Assembly: GCA_035772405.1 (NCBI GenBank)
Contig: JAYKKM010000001.1
Span: forward strand, 62,001-126,000
DNA length: 64,000 nucleotides
Origin: Chrysogorgia sp. JL179-B06
Taxonomy: Eukaryota; Cnidaria; Anthozoa; Scleralcyonacea; Chrysogorgiidae
Direction of reading: 5' to 3'
The position numbers and the translations under genes are program-made. Position 1 is the first letter of the stretch. Every line of letters starts with the position of its first letter. Under the pieces are notes generated by a model that was given only the letters and a program-made list of their open reading frames with translations, was not told the origin of the DNA and made no database searches. Positions 1 to 10,595 of this stretch are shown here, one piece after another.

Positions 1-82
1 GCAATGCAAACTTCACACTGCGATTAATCGGTGCAATTTCACAAACTAAACCATCTTCGCTTCTTTTTTATTTTTTCGTTAG

Positions 83-755
83 ATTACGGACATTGGACAG
101 AGGAATGTAATGATGAAGAGGTGAATGTTATCTGCCGAATCCTGAGGCGGATAACATTGACAGATCTCTCGATTATTCTTGATATCATGTGTAAGCCAAA
201 TCCAATAATTTTTCATTATACAATTATAAATGTAGATTATTACGTCACCTACAGACATTTTTGATATTTTGTAGATGGCAAGGCATCAAGAATTGTCTGT
301 ACGTTTTTTAGCCAATCCCAATCGCGATTGTATGAGTATTGTGTAATATCAAATATTTCTAATTTTCTTTTTAGAACGGTGTGGTGATGGTGAGAAAGGC
401 GCTTGAGAAATTCCCAAGTGTTCTGAGACGCGTGTACGTAACTGCCCGCTTTTCTTTCTCTAATTTCTTTGTCCCTATTTTTATTTTTATATCCCTTTCA
501 CTCACATCTCTGACTCATTTTTGACATGTTATTGGCTCATTTTTAGTTCTAAGTAGATTAGCTATTCCACGTCTCTGATTATTACTTCTTTATCTCTGCA
601 GTGTTCCATGCTGATAACTCAAGTCTATACCAAATATTTCTGAAACTTATAATGAGAACCTCCATGATCTACTGTCTAAAGAGGAAACCCAGAAACTGGA
701 AGTGAAGATGAGAGAAATGTGACACCACGTACCAGGAATGATAAAGTCAAAGTAG
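83..755 (+). pseudogene. 3' end of unrecognised gene, copy A (three exons)
   Basis: Three plus-strand exon-like blocks. 83-190 follows TTTTTTCGTTAG, is open (YGHWTEECNDEEVNV...) and ends at GTAAGC. 375-437 follows TTTTTAG, is open in phase 0 (VVMVRKALEKFP) and ends at GTAACT. 602-755 follows CTCTGCAG and matches the intact terminal exon of copy B, but has lost part of its 5' half and carries a premature TGA in the REM-HHVP region before the normal stop. The middle of the gene is outside the window. I do not recognise the protein family. The 5' exon is better preserved here than in copy B, while the terminal exon is worse. Confidence 0.55.
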
Positions 756-910
756 AAATACCTGATCAAGTGAACAAGGTAACTGAACTAGAGCGTGTGA
801 CGTGTGTGATTTTCCAAAATGTACGAATTGGGTTATCTAGGTCCATATGCTTATTTTAATATCTTAATGATATATATGTATATATATTTATATATACATA
901 AGATGTTTAC

Positions 911-963
911 GATGGTTAAAAAAGCTAAAACACTATTTTAATGTTTTAGCTTTTTTAACCATC
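911..963. repeat. Hairpin, 21-bp arms
   Basis: Arms 911-931 and 943-963 are perfect reverse complements (GATGGTTAAAAAAGCTAAAAC). It lies about 150 bp past the gene-tail stop and is conserved at 28615-28669 with a different loop. Confidence 0.8.
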
Positions 964-1019
964 TTAAATATCTTATGTATTATATGCTACACTATATTGT
1001 ATTGAGCTCTCTACGGCAT

Positions 1020-1062
1020 CTATATTTATATTTATATTTATATATATTTATATATATATTTA

Positions 1063-1093
<31 letters not shown>
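1020..1093. repeat. TA-rich microsatellite
   Basis: Imperfect TATATTTA/TATA repeats; shorter in copy B near 28720-28765. Confidence 0.9.
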
Positions 1094-1097
<4 letters not shown>

Positions 1098-1189
1098 ATC
1101 GTAATCAAATATAAATACTAAATATTGACTTAAATATACCCTTATATTCACGGGCATTACCACCACTATATATACCAAACTCCGTTTGC

Positions 1190-1440
1190 CTGTGCTCAAT
1201 GAGTGATAGAGCGCTGGGCTAGATCGAGTTGTTGGATCGTGGTTTCGACATGGCCATACATATACGGAGATACAAATGAATCATAAAACGTGTTGTGCTG
1301 CGTAGGCAGTGTAGAAATACAAATCAAATAACTAAAAAGGTTGGTGTACTACCGAAATAGCGTGTAAGTATAAGTCTAACGTTTCGAGCGAAGGCCCTTC
1401 GTCAGAGAGTGAAGCGTAAAGTGAAATAATAACAGAGAGA
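1190..1440 (+). repeat. SINE-like element with tRNA-like head
   Basis: GTGCTCAATGAGTGATAGAGC resembles a Pol III A box and GTGGTTTCGACAT a B box. Then comes a conserved segment with TAGGCAGTGTAGAAATACAAATC and AACGTTTCGAGCGAAGG. Related copies: 28827-29110 (+); 15170-15480 and 47110-47545 (reverse); partial at 58735-58800 and 61030-61215. Confidence 0.55.
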
Positions 1441-1631
1441 GACGTTTTTGTAATAACTTTTATCTTTAACTAAATTACCGTCAGTAGGCTATTTTCTGTT
1501 CTAATATTACCGTCAGAAGTACTGGAGCTCTCCTGGATCGTTAGGATCAGGCGAGAGATGAATAAGAGGACAATCATTGATCTTGTCGACTTCGCATGGT
1601 TAAGAAGTATTTCGTCAACCAAGAGTTTCCC

Positions 1632-1851
1632 ACAAATCTTGTGGTAGATCTTATATCATCCGTATACCACTTTATATCTCATTCTCTCGATCTGTACTTC
1701 GGCTTCCCTTGATTACCACCATTTAATAACCATTTCCCTTGCTTCATTCTCTCAATATACCCAGCTGCATGGTCGGGCTGGCGGGAACATTTTCTTGCGG
1801 TCGTCCCGCTGCGACACATTTCCTAGTTTCTTCAATCCTATCAGTCATTAC
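1632..1851. other. Copy-A-specific filler left of LTR
   Basis: No gene seen. The sequence departs from copy B here and leads into the gypsy-like LTR. Confidence 0.5.
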
Positions 1852-1972
1852 TGTAACATTTGAGTTAATTATGCATGTTCATGTTAATTATGCAGCATTA
1901 TGAGATATAATGCTAGTGACGCACTCAATAAAATACACTTGTCATTGCATGTCGTTGAGTACATACACTACA
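1852..1972 (+). repeat. Ty3/gypsy-like LTR
   Basis: Starts TGTAACA and ends ACTACA, contains CAATAAAATAC as a polyadenylation-like signal, and is followed at once by TGGTGACAGAATG, the position of a primer-binding site. About 121 bp. No second LTR is visible downstream. Confidence 0.6.
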
Positions 1973-1982
1973 TGGTGACAGA

Positions 1983-2215
1983 ATGCAGAACCTCAAACCG
2001 ATAGGACCGCTGAAGCTCGAGGGGAATATATCAGATAACTGGCGACGATGGCAGCAAAAATGGAACCTCACCCAATCCCTAGGAAAGAACTACCTTGTTG
2101 TAGTAGACTACCATTCGAAATACATCGAAACCTGCCAGATGAACCAGAAAAGACAGCCACCTCTGTGATCAATCACTTGAAACCCATCTTTCCACGCCAA
2201 ATCTATATGGAGAAA
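1983..2215 (+). pseudogene. Ty3/gypsy relic: Gag start joined to integrase piece
   Basis: The open frame begins MQNLKPIGPLKLEGN, typical of gypsy Gag N-termini in invertebrates (GPLxLEGNxxxNWRRWQQ pattern). It then passes directly into LGKNYLVVVDYHSKYIE, the YLVVVDYxSRYIE motif around the first catalytic Asp of Ty3/gypsy integrase. After a frame change near 2155 the integrase match continues (TATSVINHLKPIF) to about 2210. Most of gag, protease, RT and RNase H are missing. A related scrap of the 3' flank recurs near 46841-46930. Confidence 0.65.
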
Positions 2216-2595
2216 AAAAGATAAAACCGCAATCATTACGTGCACCAGAGCCTCCGCAATAAATATAATATAAAGCACTTTAAATTCCACAGCTTTTGGA
2301 GTTGAGGAGCACTTTTTTAGGAGGACTTTGCTTTTTCACTGACCAAGACATCGTTACATTCTTCTGCAATATGTCCGCAATCTTAACATATTAAACAATG
2401 GCAATGCTGTTTCTTCTTTCGCAGTTTCTAATAAATAAATAAATATATATAAATAAATCTAAATATAATAAATCTCAATACCCATTCTCATCTCAGAGAG
2501 GAAAGTTGAGAGCACAATTTCGCCAACGAAATTCTTCGCAGATAATTTTCTTTTCTGACGAGTGACATGGTGGAGTGAAAAATGGGCTTAATAAT

Positions 2596-3012
2596 GAGCG
2601 TATCAACCAGTGGTATCAACCGCGACGCATTGCACGCTGGGTTAATCGGCCATTTCTTGAATCGCGTAACTCCCTTGGTGAACTGATCTGTAAATATCTT
2701 GTCAATACTTGATATAAATTATTAAGATATATATACCTTAGAAAGTAATTATTTCTGCATTCCTCACATTTCTGACGCGAAGCGTGGAAGAACAAGCGAC
2801 GAGGTTCAAACAAAAAGATCGGGTTCCAAGTCGACGTATTTGGATTGTGGATGAATATGTATAAGAAGCCTCTATGGGGTTTTCTGCGAAGACTTGGCTA
2901 ATTTCCGGAGTATTTGCTACGTCGAGTTGTCAACGAACTGAACGAAGCACTTCAAAACACTTCATTATCGGACGGAAAGTAAACCCAAAGGCGCAATGCA
3001 CGCGCTTACTCT
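2596..3012 (+). mobile_element. Short inverted-repeat element, copy 1
   Basis: Left end contains TATCAACCGCGACGCATTGCACGC and right end GGCGCAATGCACGCGCTTACTC, imperfect inverted repeats. The interior (CGAGGTTCAAACAAAAAGATCGG...TTTGGATTGTGGATGAATA) is shared with 23750-24222 and 29935-30325. The short reading frame is broken here. Confidence 0.5.
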
Positions 3013-3039
3013 TTAAAATAAAGACACGAAAACGTTGAT

Positions 3040-3300
3040 CGTTGCGATGATGATAAAATCAAGATGAAAATTATGAACATAATAATGATTGTGATAATAA
3101 TTATAATAATCTATGATATATTTAAGTCTATGATATAATTAAGGTGAAGAGAATACTGATGATAATAGCGATAATGATAACAATGGTATCTATGATAATC
3201 AAATGGCAAATTATTACAATTGCGATAATGATAAGAACATAATGATGATTGAAATAATGATAACAATTATATTGATGATAATGGTTAATTGTACTTGGAG
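3040..3300. repeat. Imperfect GATGATAAT simple repeat
   Basis: Degenerate GATAATGATAA/GATGATTGAAATAAT runs, repeated at 30350-30600 and in shorter form in every exon-array unit (5455-5510, 9490-9555, 13535-13595, 32775-32835, 37725-37785). The open minus-strand frames in it are compositional. Confidence 0.8.
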
Positions 3301-3689
3301 TTTCGGATAACAAAAAAATAATAAACACGTATCTAATATCTATTCAGTATTCTCTTTTCTGCATGTAAAAAGTTTCTATAGATAAACAACTTTCAAGTAC
3401 AAAAGCAACAAGTTCGTACTTTATATCTCACCTGAGGATAAGAGAGATTAAATGTCATACAACCTAAAATAATTTCATACGTCCTGCGAGTGTTGACAAC
3501 TAGTGTTGACGGCGTTTAGAATTTAGTGGAAAGTTTTCTGGTCATAAAGAACATCTCCTACAGTCGGTTTCAAGATTTTTTGTCCAGTTTCGTTTTCGAA
3601 GAGGAAAAATGCCGTTTGCATTACGACAACGAGAAAAAGGACTCCAGCTAATTGCAATAAAAAGGTGAACCATCATCAGAGAGACCAAC

Positions 3690-3743
3690 CTGTTTGGAGG
3701 AAGTGGCTTCAGCTCCCCGGCCGCATTCATTCTGTTCGACAAT
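3690..3743 (-). CDS. Candidate exon, EQ-TSS type, copy 1
   Basis: 54 nt, phase 0, after GATTGAG and before GTTGGT. Reads IVEQNECGRGAEATSSKQ. Copies at 30994-31047 (same), 7859-7911 and 12286-12339 (AEQLQELGEDEPTSSCSQ) share length, donor and the EQ...E-TSS pattern while differing at most residues. Family unknown. Confidence 0.45.
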
Positions 3744-3749
3744 CTCAAT

Positions 3750-4558
3750 CTCTTTCTATCAGTCTGTGTTTTTCTTACGTGTATATTTTATGACATAAAT
3801 AATATTTATACTGGATACCATGTCCCCGAAGTGTTTTTTCAGTGGGGTCCACAACATTGCAATTAATACCATGATATAATACAACACAAATACACAATAC
3901 CATATAATACAATACAATACAACACAACACAATACCATTAAATCTAATATGATAAATATAATAAACAAATTTAATATAGTTTACAAGATAGAAGATTGGC
4001 ATCAATAATACAAAATTCAACGGTCTTTTTGAACAAATTCAAAATTATTTTATTGCGACATTTTTGTCAATTCGGAAAGTTAATTTTTTTTAAAAGTTAG
4101 AAATTCGTCGTATAATGAATCGTTGATTTTTTACCAAGGAAGGTGGCTTTTTCGATTTAAAAGTTGCCGGCTATAGCGTCGTGAAAATAGCGTAGCCACT
4201 ACGCTTAGCATTCCCGATGCAAACGACTACACTATGGTTATTTTCTACGTATAGCATACTAGGCAAACATCCAGGTCCGTTTAATATAAACCTACATGAG
4301 GAATACCGCCAGAATGTTAGAAAGTTGTGCAGATTATTGCGCTCCAGAAGTAGTTATTGCCCTTTCAATGGGTAAATGCTAACAGAGGTACGCGCATTAG
4401 TGTAAACACGCTGACTTATTCGTAGCGTTAATTCTACTTTCATCCGTACTAGCATTGTCCTACCGTACTATAGTGTAAACGTGGCCTAAAACGAGGTTAG
4501 TTTATAAGCACACAAAATTACATAAAATCAGCATTTTTGTGGAGTCTCCCAAACTTAC
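3750..4558. other. Intron-like AT-rich spacer
   Basis: Contains an ATACA pentamer run near 3893-3930 and a TAGCGTAGCCACTACGC palindrome near 4188-4206. No exon supported. Almost identical in copy B (31079-31883). Confidence 0.5.
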
Positions 4559-4620
4559 GTTGCTCATTTGTCTCTTCAAAAATTCAATTTTCTTTTTACT
4601 AAAGTTAAGAATTGGCATTT
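4559..4620 (-). CDS. Candidate exon, KIEFLKRQ type, copy 1
   Basis: Ends at GTAAGT; ATTTGACAG is upstream. One frame reads MPILNFSKKKIEFLKRQMSN. Related copies at 8595, 10596, 31884, 36837 and 42378. Confidence 0.4.
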
Positions 4621-4902
4621 CTGTCAAATATCCGTAGCTGGAATCGCTTAATGGCATCGATCTGAAATATGGACCGAAGAAGAAATTTTTGAAAATTTGT
4701 CATAAGCTAGCACATTTATCATAGAATTCGGTTTGGAGCTGAAAACGTTTCATTATCTAGTCGTTTCTTCAGAATAAAGCAGTTTAGTAAGAGGTATCTG
4801 CTATACTTTGTTCGTCTCCATGGCAACCATTTTGTTTATACCAAGTTTTACGCTTGTTTTGATGCTTTTTTGTAGTTGAAAAGTGGCGTATCCAGTAAAT
4901 AC

Positions 4903-5041
4903 CTGTAGTCCGGTGCAGCGCTTGAACTTGTTGATCAGGTATCGCTTCTACAATCATGGTTTTCTTTCGATAATTTAACGGGATCTGGTATATCACTTCG
5001 TCCAATGAACTGCATTGTAATATCGCGGTTGCTTCTGTCCT
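4903..5041 (-). CDS. Candidate exon, diverged EDRS/PDP type, copy 1
   Basis: After TTTTAATTCTTTAG, in the frame beginning EDRS it reads EDRSNRDITMQFIGR then SDIPDPVKLSKE. This matches the neighbouring EDRS...PDPLRRWKE exon, so the two are probably old paralogs. That frame stops (DT-stop) before the CAG/GTATTT donor at 4903. A second frame, starting after ATTACAATGCAG (SLDEVIYQIPLNY), stays open to that donor. Which is used is unclear. Six copies in the window. Confidence 0.4.
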
Positions 5042-5186
5042 CTAAAGAATTAAAACAGTTTCAAATACTTCTCTTTCCATGTTTTAACCTACATTAAATA
5101 AGCTTTCTAACGATATGCAGGTTATTGGATAATTTTGTATTGTATGTGCCAGGGCCCGATAAAGCGAAATAGCAAATTTCAAATAC

Positions 5187-5268
5187 TTCTCTTTCCATCT
5201 TCGCAGCGGATCCGGCATAAACCCTCGACCGCTCAACTGCTCTGCCATGTCATCCTCGCTTCTGTCCT
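5187..5268 (-). CDS. Candidate exon, EDRS/PDP type, copy 1
   Basis: 82 nt after CATTCTCTAG, with a GTATTT donor. Reads EDRSEDDMAEQLSGRGF then MPDPLRRWKE. Other copies keep length and splice sites but change residues: EDRSEREMAEQWSGRGFV (32.5 kb) and EDRSEPEMEDQLSKRGFL (13.3 kb). This pattern of protein-level change without frame loss is the best coding evidence in the array. Function unknown. Confidence 0.55.
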
Positions 5269-5520
5269 CTAGAGAATGAAAACAGTTTCAAATCAGTTGC
5301 AATTTTAATCCATGTTTTCCGAGGAGGATTGTGAAGATCATTGCACAGCTGAGAAATTATATTGTCACGAACAGTATTCAGTAAAGTGTAAAAAGGAACT
5401 CCTCAGTTTATACTTAAGTAAAAGAAAAGTATGACCTGAAAAAAAAATTGCGATAATGGTAAGAACATAACGATGATCGAAATGATAACAATTATATTGA
5501 TGAAAATGGTTAATTGTACT

Positions 5521-6236
5521 TGGATAGATAGATGATTTTATTCAGTTTTAAAAGACTTTACAGCTATAATGGCTGAATTGCGTTAAAACTTTACAATTAT
5601 AAAATAAAGTTAAAAACCTAAAAATTAAAAGTATTTGAATTACTAACAATAAAAGAATTCTTAAACCGATCAGTTTTGGCTCTAGGAACGTTAAGTTGTC
5701 TCTTATGTCTTAGCTGGTATTTACAGTTATTTTCAGATGGAAGCAGAGATTTGAGTTTGTGGGATTGATCTTGAGTGATCTCATTAAACAAGTTGCACGT
5801 CAACAGCTGCCTACGTTCGAAGAGGCGAGACAGACCACTTTCTTCGATCGAGTCTAAGGCATCCATGGATAAATTATTCTTAGAGCTCTCTTCTGCAACC
5901 TTTCGATGTCATCTGATAGATACTTGGGTAGCGAGTTGTGATAAACAGGGCATGCATATTCAAAGATCGGGCGAATACAGGTAGTATAAAATTTCAAAAT
6001 ATCTTTGGTTGGAATGGCAGCTCTTTTGAGTTGTCTCAAGAAATAGAAACGAGATGCAGCCTTCTTGGTTGTTTTCGATATATGAGAGTTCCATTTTAAG
6101 TCGCTCGATATATTCAAGCCCAGTAACTTTACTTGTTGGACGATCTCCAGTGGTTTTTCATTGACCATCACCGGTTCAAATTGGGGATTAGACTTGGCGA
6201 ATGAGATCCTGAGTTCTTTACATTTGGAGTTTCGGA
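5521..6236 (-). mobile_element. CR1/L2-like non-LTR retrotransposon 3' fragment
   Basis: Minus-strand frames 5854-6243 and 5618-5866 give the C-terminal part of a non-LTR reverse transcriptase: LLGLNISSDLKWNSHI, then IRPIFEYACPVYHNSLPKYL and RLQKRALRIIYP, the usual post-catalytic region. The two frames are out of phase by one base at PWM. The 5' part, including the catalytic YADD box, is absent (5' truncation). The 3' end is AATAAAATCATCTATCTATC, a short CTAT-type tail. It interrupts the sequence TTAATTGTACTTGGAGTTTCGG, found uninterrupted at 3290, 9565 and 13600, with a likely short duplication around TTGGA. Confidence 0.85.
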
Positions 6237-6515
6237 TAACCAAAAAATAATAAACACGTATCTAATATCTATTCTGCTTCATATAAATATACATATATAC
6301 ACATATACACACATACATACACACACACGCACATATACATATACAAATATACATAATAAATACTTCATATAAACTTCATACTAAATACTATAATACGTAA
6401 TAAATATTTCCTTTTGCTACGTGTTTGACTTCGATGGTTCGTTGCCAGCTACACCGTAACAGTATACCATTATTGTTAACATAATATATTACAAACTAAA
6501 TGTGTGATACTTTAC

Positions 6516-6635
6516 CTACGATTATCGACCCATCCTTTATTTCATTGACAAATCGAATCATATTTTTCATTTCTTCGATTTGTGCTTTCAGGATTCCTTC
6601 CAGGAATTCTATTTTATTTTGCAGTTCGATTTCTG
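6516..6635 (-). CDS. Candidate coiled-coil exon, AEIELQNKI type, copy 1
   Basis: Between TTTTGTATATTGCAG and GTAAAG. Open: EIELQNKIEFLEGILKAQ then IEEMKNMIRFVNEIKDG and SIIVG; heptad-like hydrophobic spacing. The acceptor is a tandem NAGNAG (GCAGCAG), so two starts three bases apart are possible. The preceding intron is packed with TTTGTATGTATA repeats. Confidence 0.55.
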
Positions 6636-6649
6636 CTGCAATATACAAA

Positions 6650-6735
6650 AAAACTCGTATACAAACAAATATACATACAAATATACTTACAAATATACTT
6701 ACAAATATACTTACAAATATACATACAAATTTGTA
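6650..6735. repeat. 12-bp ACATACAAATAT microsatellite
   Basis: Same family at 7699-7790, 7966-8085, 11284-11520, 11880-11955, 12150-12215, 12395-12510, 35890-35970, 36040-36130, 36420-36580, 41430-41525, 41600-41665, 41960-42120, 44590-44705 and 44780-44880, usually next to coiled-coil exon acceptors. The open frames (YKYTYK, VYLYVY) are artefacts. Confidence 0.9.
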
Positions 6736-7524
6736 TGTAAACATATCAACAGTGTCCTATATATCGTCTTCGTATTAACTTAATATTTAAAACATTCAAA
6801 TATATGTTGCATATAAAGTTGGATAAATGCTGTCCAATACAGTAATATTTTATAGTTTGAACAAGGCTTTACACAAACCTGCATGCTGTATTGCTTTAAT
6901 TTTCGTTCTCCACGAAGATTTATCCCTGTATACCGTCCACTACCCTTAACTCTGTCTTAAAACCACTACTCTTAACTTGAAACTCTTCACTCTGTCGTCA
7001 AATTACACGATTGATAAGGTTTTTTACACAAAGACAAAGACCTTAAGAAACCTGTTTTTGCGTAATTTTTATTTGATTTGCACGGAGTTAATTCTAAGCC
7101 CTTTTGGGGTAATGAATATTTACAGTCGATAGAAAACAAAATTGTTTGATAGTTAAAAGACAAAACATTCCCAGAGGTATGGATTCTTTCACGTGAATGA
7201 AATTAGTATTCGTGTGTAGGAAAGTTGAGCAGGGAATGTTGTGCTGCTGTGAAAACGTTACGAAATGGGGCCAACGTGATTGGTTATATAAATGCTGTAT
7301 TGAATTCAGTGATGGAAACACGTTCAATGTATCGAGGTAACTGTAATATTTTGTCATTTTTTTAAATTTTGCTTTTATTGTTTATTGTGTTGCAAATATC
7401 ATGCAAAATAAAGTCGATGTGATCCGTTAACCGTGATGCCATTCGACAGTTTATCGTTAATTGGCGATTATGCTCATTTAAACATAATTCAATTTTTACT
7501 TCAGGTCTATTTTAATGTCATACT

Positions 7525-7646
7525 TGCATATTATAGAAAACCATATTTTTCCTTGAGCTGTTTTCTCTTCCATGAAATTATCCTCGAGATAAAAAATATT
7601 TTGGATCCACTTTTTCTGATCAAAGATCAGTTGCTCTTTTTCATTG
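7525..7646 (-). CDS. Candidate exon, NEKEQL type, copy 1
   Basis: After CATATGTCAG and before GTATGA. Reads NEKEQLIFDQKKWIQNIFY then LEDNFMEEKTAQGKIWF. Copy at 11979-12098; distant relatives at 25829-25895 (+) and near 43495-43590 (-). Confidence 0.45.
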
Positions 7647-7858
7647 CTGACATATGTCAGTGCAGTGCACCAAAATTGTATAAATGTTTACTAAATACAC
7701 ATATACATACACATATACATACAAATATACATACAAATATACATACAAATATACATACAAATATACATACAAATATACATACAATAAACTAAATATTATG
7801 ATACCGATTGCACTCAATTCAGAAAACTGGTCATTACGAAACTGGTAGAGAGACCAAC

Positions 7859-7911
7859 CTGACTACATGATGAAGTGGGTTCATCTTCCCCTAATTCTTG
7901 TAATTGTTCAG
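7859..7911 (-). CDS. Candidate exon, EQ-TSS type, copy 2
   Basis: Donor GTTGGT, acceptor ATCTAAG. Reads EQLQELGEDEPTSSCSQ. Confidence 0.45.
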
Positions 7912-8094
7912 CTTAGATCACGAAGATATTGAAACTCTTTCTATCAGTCTGTGTTTTTCTTACGTGTACAAATATACGAATACAAATGTATACATATACA
8001 AATATATACAAATACAAATATATATACAAATACATATACAAATATATACAAATAAAATATATATACAAATATATATACAAAACTACATCGCTTT

Positions 8095-8175
8095 TCATCG
8101 TTCCTCGTTGTTCCCCTCATCCGTTTGTGTAAGCTGATTACGTATTTCAGCCAACGTTGCCGTTTGATCGGAAAG
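8095..8175 (-). CDS. Candidate terminal exon, LSDQTATL type, copy 1
   Basis: After GATGAAGTAG. Reads [17 protein letters not shown] then TDEGNNEER and TGA. The copy at 13999-14079 has the same length and stop but reads [10 protein letters not shown]. No donor precedes the stop, so this could be a 3'-terminal coding exon. The LS start resembles the LSKEIKEK coiled-coil exon. Confidence 0.45.
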   Translation of the reverse strand, partial: LSDQTATLAEIRNQLTQTDEGNNEER

Positions 8176-8594
8176 CTACTTCATCCTAAAGGATCCCTCT
8201 CTAGTCGACTTCTCTTTGGAAAAATACCCGTTTATTATTTTTGTGAAATTCACTCTAGGCATATTAACCAAATATCCGTAGTCGTCCGGTGCAGCGCTTC
8301 ATAAGGGGGGCATCGACCTGAAATATGGACCAAAGAAGAAATTTTTGAGAAGTTGTCAAAAGCTAGCACATTTATCATAGAATTCGGTTATTGCCCTTTC
8401 AATGGGTAAATGCTAACAGAGGTACGCGTATTAGTGTAAACACACTGACTTATTCGTAGCGTTAATTCTACTTTCATCCGTACTAGCATTGTCCTACCGT
8501 ACTATAGTGTAAACGTGGCCTAAAACGAGGTTAGTTTATAAGCACACAAAATTATATAAAATCAGCATTTTTGTGTGGAGTCTCCCAAACTTAC

Positions 8595-8654
8595 CTTGCC
8601 GATTTGTCTTTGTAAAAACTCTACTTGCTTTTTACTAAAGTTAAATGGGCATTT
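8595..8654 (-). CDS. Candidate exon, KIEFLKRQ type, copy 2
   Basis: Between ATTTGATAG and GTAAGT. 60 nt: KCPFNFSKKQVEFLQRQIGK. Two bases shorter than copy 1 near its 5' end, which changes the frame there. Confidence 0.45.
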
Positions 8655-8942
8655 CTATCAAATATTGGTACATGTAGCTGGAATCGCTTAATGGCATCGA
8701 CCTGAAATATGGACCAAAGAAGAAATTTTTGAAAAGTTGTCAAAAGCTAGCACATTTATCATAGAATTCGGTTTGGAGCTGAAAAAGTTTCATTATCTAG
8801 TCGTTTCTTCAGAATAAAGCAGTTTAGTAAGAGGTATCTGCTGTGCTTTGTTCGTCTCCATGGCAACCATTTTGTTTATAACAAGTTTTACGCTTGTCTT
8901 GATGCTTTTTTGTAGTTGAAAAGTGGCGTATCCAGCAAATAC

Positions 8943-9081
8943 CTGTAGTCCGGTGCAGCTCTTGAACTTGTTGATCAGGTATCGCTTCTACAATCATGGT
9001 TTTCTTTCGATAATTTAACGGGATCTGGTATATCACTTCGTCCAATCAACTGCATTGTAATATCGCGGTCGCTTCTGTCCT
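8943..9081 (-). CDS. Candidate exon, diverged EDRS/PDP type, copy 2
   Basis: Same two frames as the copy at 4903; here DRDITMQLIGR. Donor GTATTT. Confidence 0.4.
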
Positions 9082-9227
9082 CTAAAGAATGAAAACAGTT
9101 TCAAATACTTCTCTTTCCATGTTTTAACCTACATTAAATAAGCTTTCTAACAATATGCAGGTTATTGGATAATTTTGTATTGTATGTGTGCAGGGCCCGA
9201 TGAAGCGAAATAGCAAATTTCAAATAC

Positions 9228-9309
9228 TTCTCTTTCCATCTTCGGACCGGATCCGGCATAAACCCTCGACCGCTCAACTGCTCTGCCATGTCATCCTCGC
9301 TTCTGTCCT
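9228..9309 (-). CDS. Candidate exon, EDRS/PDP type, copy 2
   Basis: Same 82-nt frame and sites as 5187-5268: EDRSEDDMAEQLSGRGF then MPDPVRRWKE. Confidence 0.5.
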
Positions 9310-9681
9310 CTAGAGAATGAAAACAGTTTCAAATCAGTTGCAATTTTAATCCATGTTTTCCGAGGAGGATTGTGAAGATCATTGCACAGCTGAGAAATTA
9401 TATTGTCACGAACAGTATTCAGTAAAGTGTAAAAAGGAACTCCTCAGTTTATACTTAAGTAAAAAAAAAGTATGACCTGAAAATGCAATTGCGATAATGG
9501 TAAGAACATAATGATGATCGAAATAATGATAACAATTATATTGATGATAATGGTTGTTAATTGTACTTGGAGTTTCGGATAACAAAAAAAAAAGCAACAC
9601 GTATCTAATATCTGTTCTGCTTCATATAAATATACATATATACATATACACACACACACATATACACACATACGTACATAC

Positions 9682-9769
9682 GGATCTTTTCTAGTTCAGG
9701 TAGTAGCGTTTCATGAACTGCCATCGCAGCTGCGATGTGCATTGCCGTTGAAAATGTATCATTGGAACT
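9682..9769 (-). CDS. Candidate exon, single copy, Ala-rich helix
   Basis: After CTAAATTCTAG and before GTATGT. Reads [18 protein letters not shown] then [11 protein letters not shown]. Found once in the window, in an insert specific to the 8.9-kb unit. Predicted helical; family unknown. Confidence 0.45.
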
Positions 9770-9835
9770 CTAGAATTTAGCAACAAAAATACTGAGATAA
9801 GGTCATTATTTGTGACCCTCCATGGGAAAACATAC

Positions 9836-9870
9836 CTTATCTAAAAAACAACACGTATCTAATATCTGTT
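9836..9870 (-). CDS. Candidate short exon, [11 protein letters not shown]
   Basis: Ends at GATAAG/GTATGT, with GAAGCAG upstream after a TATATGTATA repeat. Related sequence in other units lacks the donor. Confidence 0.3.
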
Positions 9871-10167
9871 CTGCTTCATATAAATATACATATATACATA
9901 TACACATATACACACACACACACATACGCACGCATACATATTGCATACATATATATAAACATACATATACACACACATATACACACATACACGTACAAAT
10001 ATATATATACATACAAATATATTGTACTATTTATTTATAGTTTATTTTGTACTCTTTGCTGATAGTTTACCCAATAAAGTTGTTAAATAATAGTCTCTGG
10101 GGTAAATTAGGTTTTGCACTTCATCCTAAAGGATCCCTCTCTAGTCGAAAACCCAATACTAACTTAC

Positions 10168-10246
10168 CTTCTTGTTTTTCCAATTCCGCCATTTCCCTTA
10201 TTATTTCCCCACATTCCTCCACTTTTTCTTTTATTTCTTTGGACAG
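10168..10246 (-). CDS. Candidate coiled-coil exon, LSKEIKEK type, copy 1
   Basis: 79 nt between TTAATTTGTAG and GTAAGT. Reads LSKEIKEKVEECGEIIREM then AELEKQE. Five more copies (14132, 33194, 34765, 38178, 39836) keep the sites and coiled-coil character while residues vary. Confidence 0.6.
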
Positions 10247-10497
10247 CTACAAATTAAACGTAAAGCTTTGATATTTATAATTAGATTACGCCTCCCGTCT
10301 GGTCTTTCAATAGCTATGTCCTAAAGAAACGTAAAGCTCGCAGCGGTTGCTTCACTTGACAATGGGGCAAGTGGCTTGACTTGACAATGGGCCAAGTGTA
10401 GTTACTCTTGCAATTATATAAGTTACATTTACATCTCATCCATATTTCACTTCTCTTGAGATAATTTATAAACACTGATTTATAACGCAATACTTAC

Positions 10498-10537
10498 AGT
10501 ATTGTGTCTCTATTAGACGTTTTTGTTCCTCTTGCCT
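10498..10537 (-). CDS. Candidate short coiled-coil exon, RQEEQKRLIETQY
   Basis: Between TTATTATTAAAG and GTAAGT. It occupies the slot filled by different exons at 14443, 35132 and 40203. Confidence 0.45.
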
Positions 10538-10595
10538 CTTTAATAATAATAATAAAGACGTATTAGGAGCATTATAGCAATAGTCCCAAGCTTAC

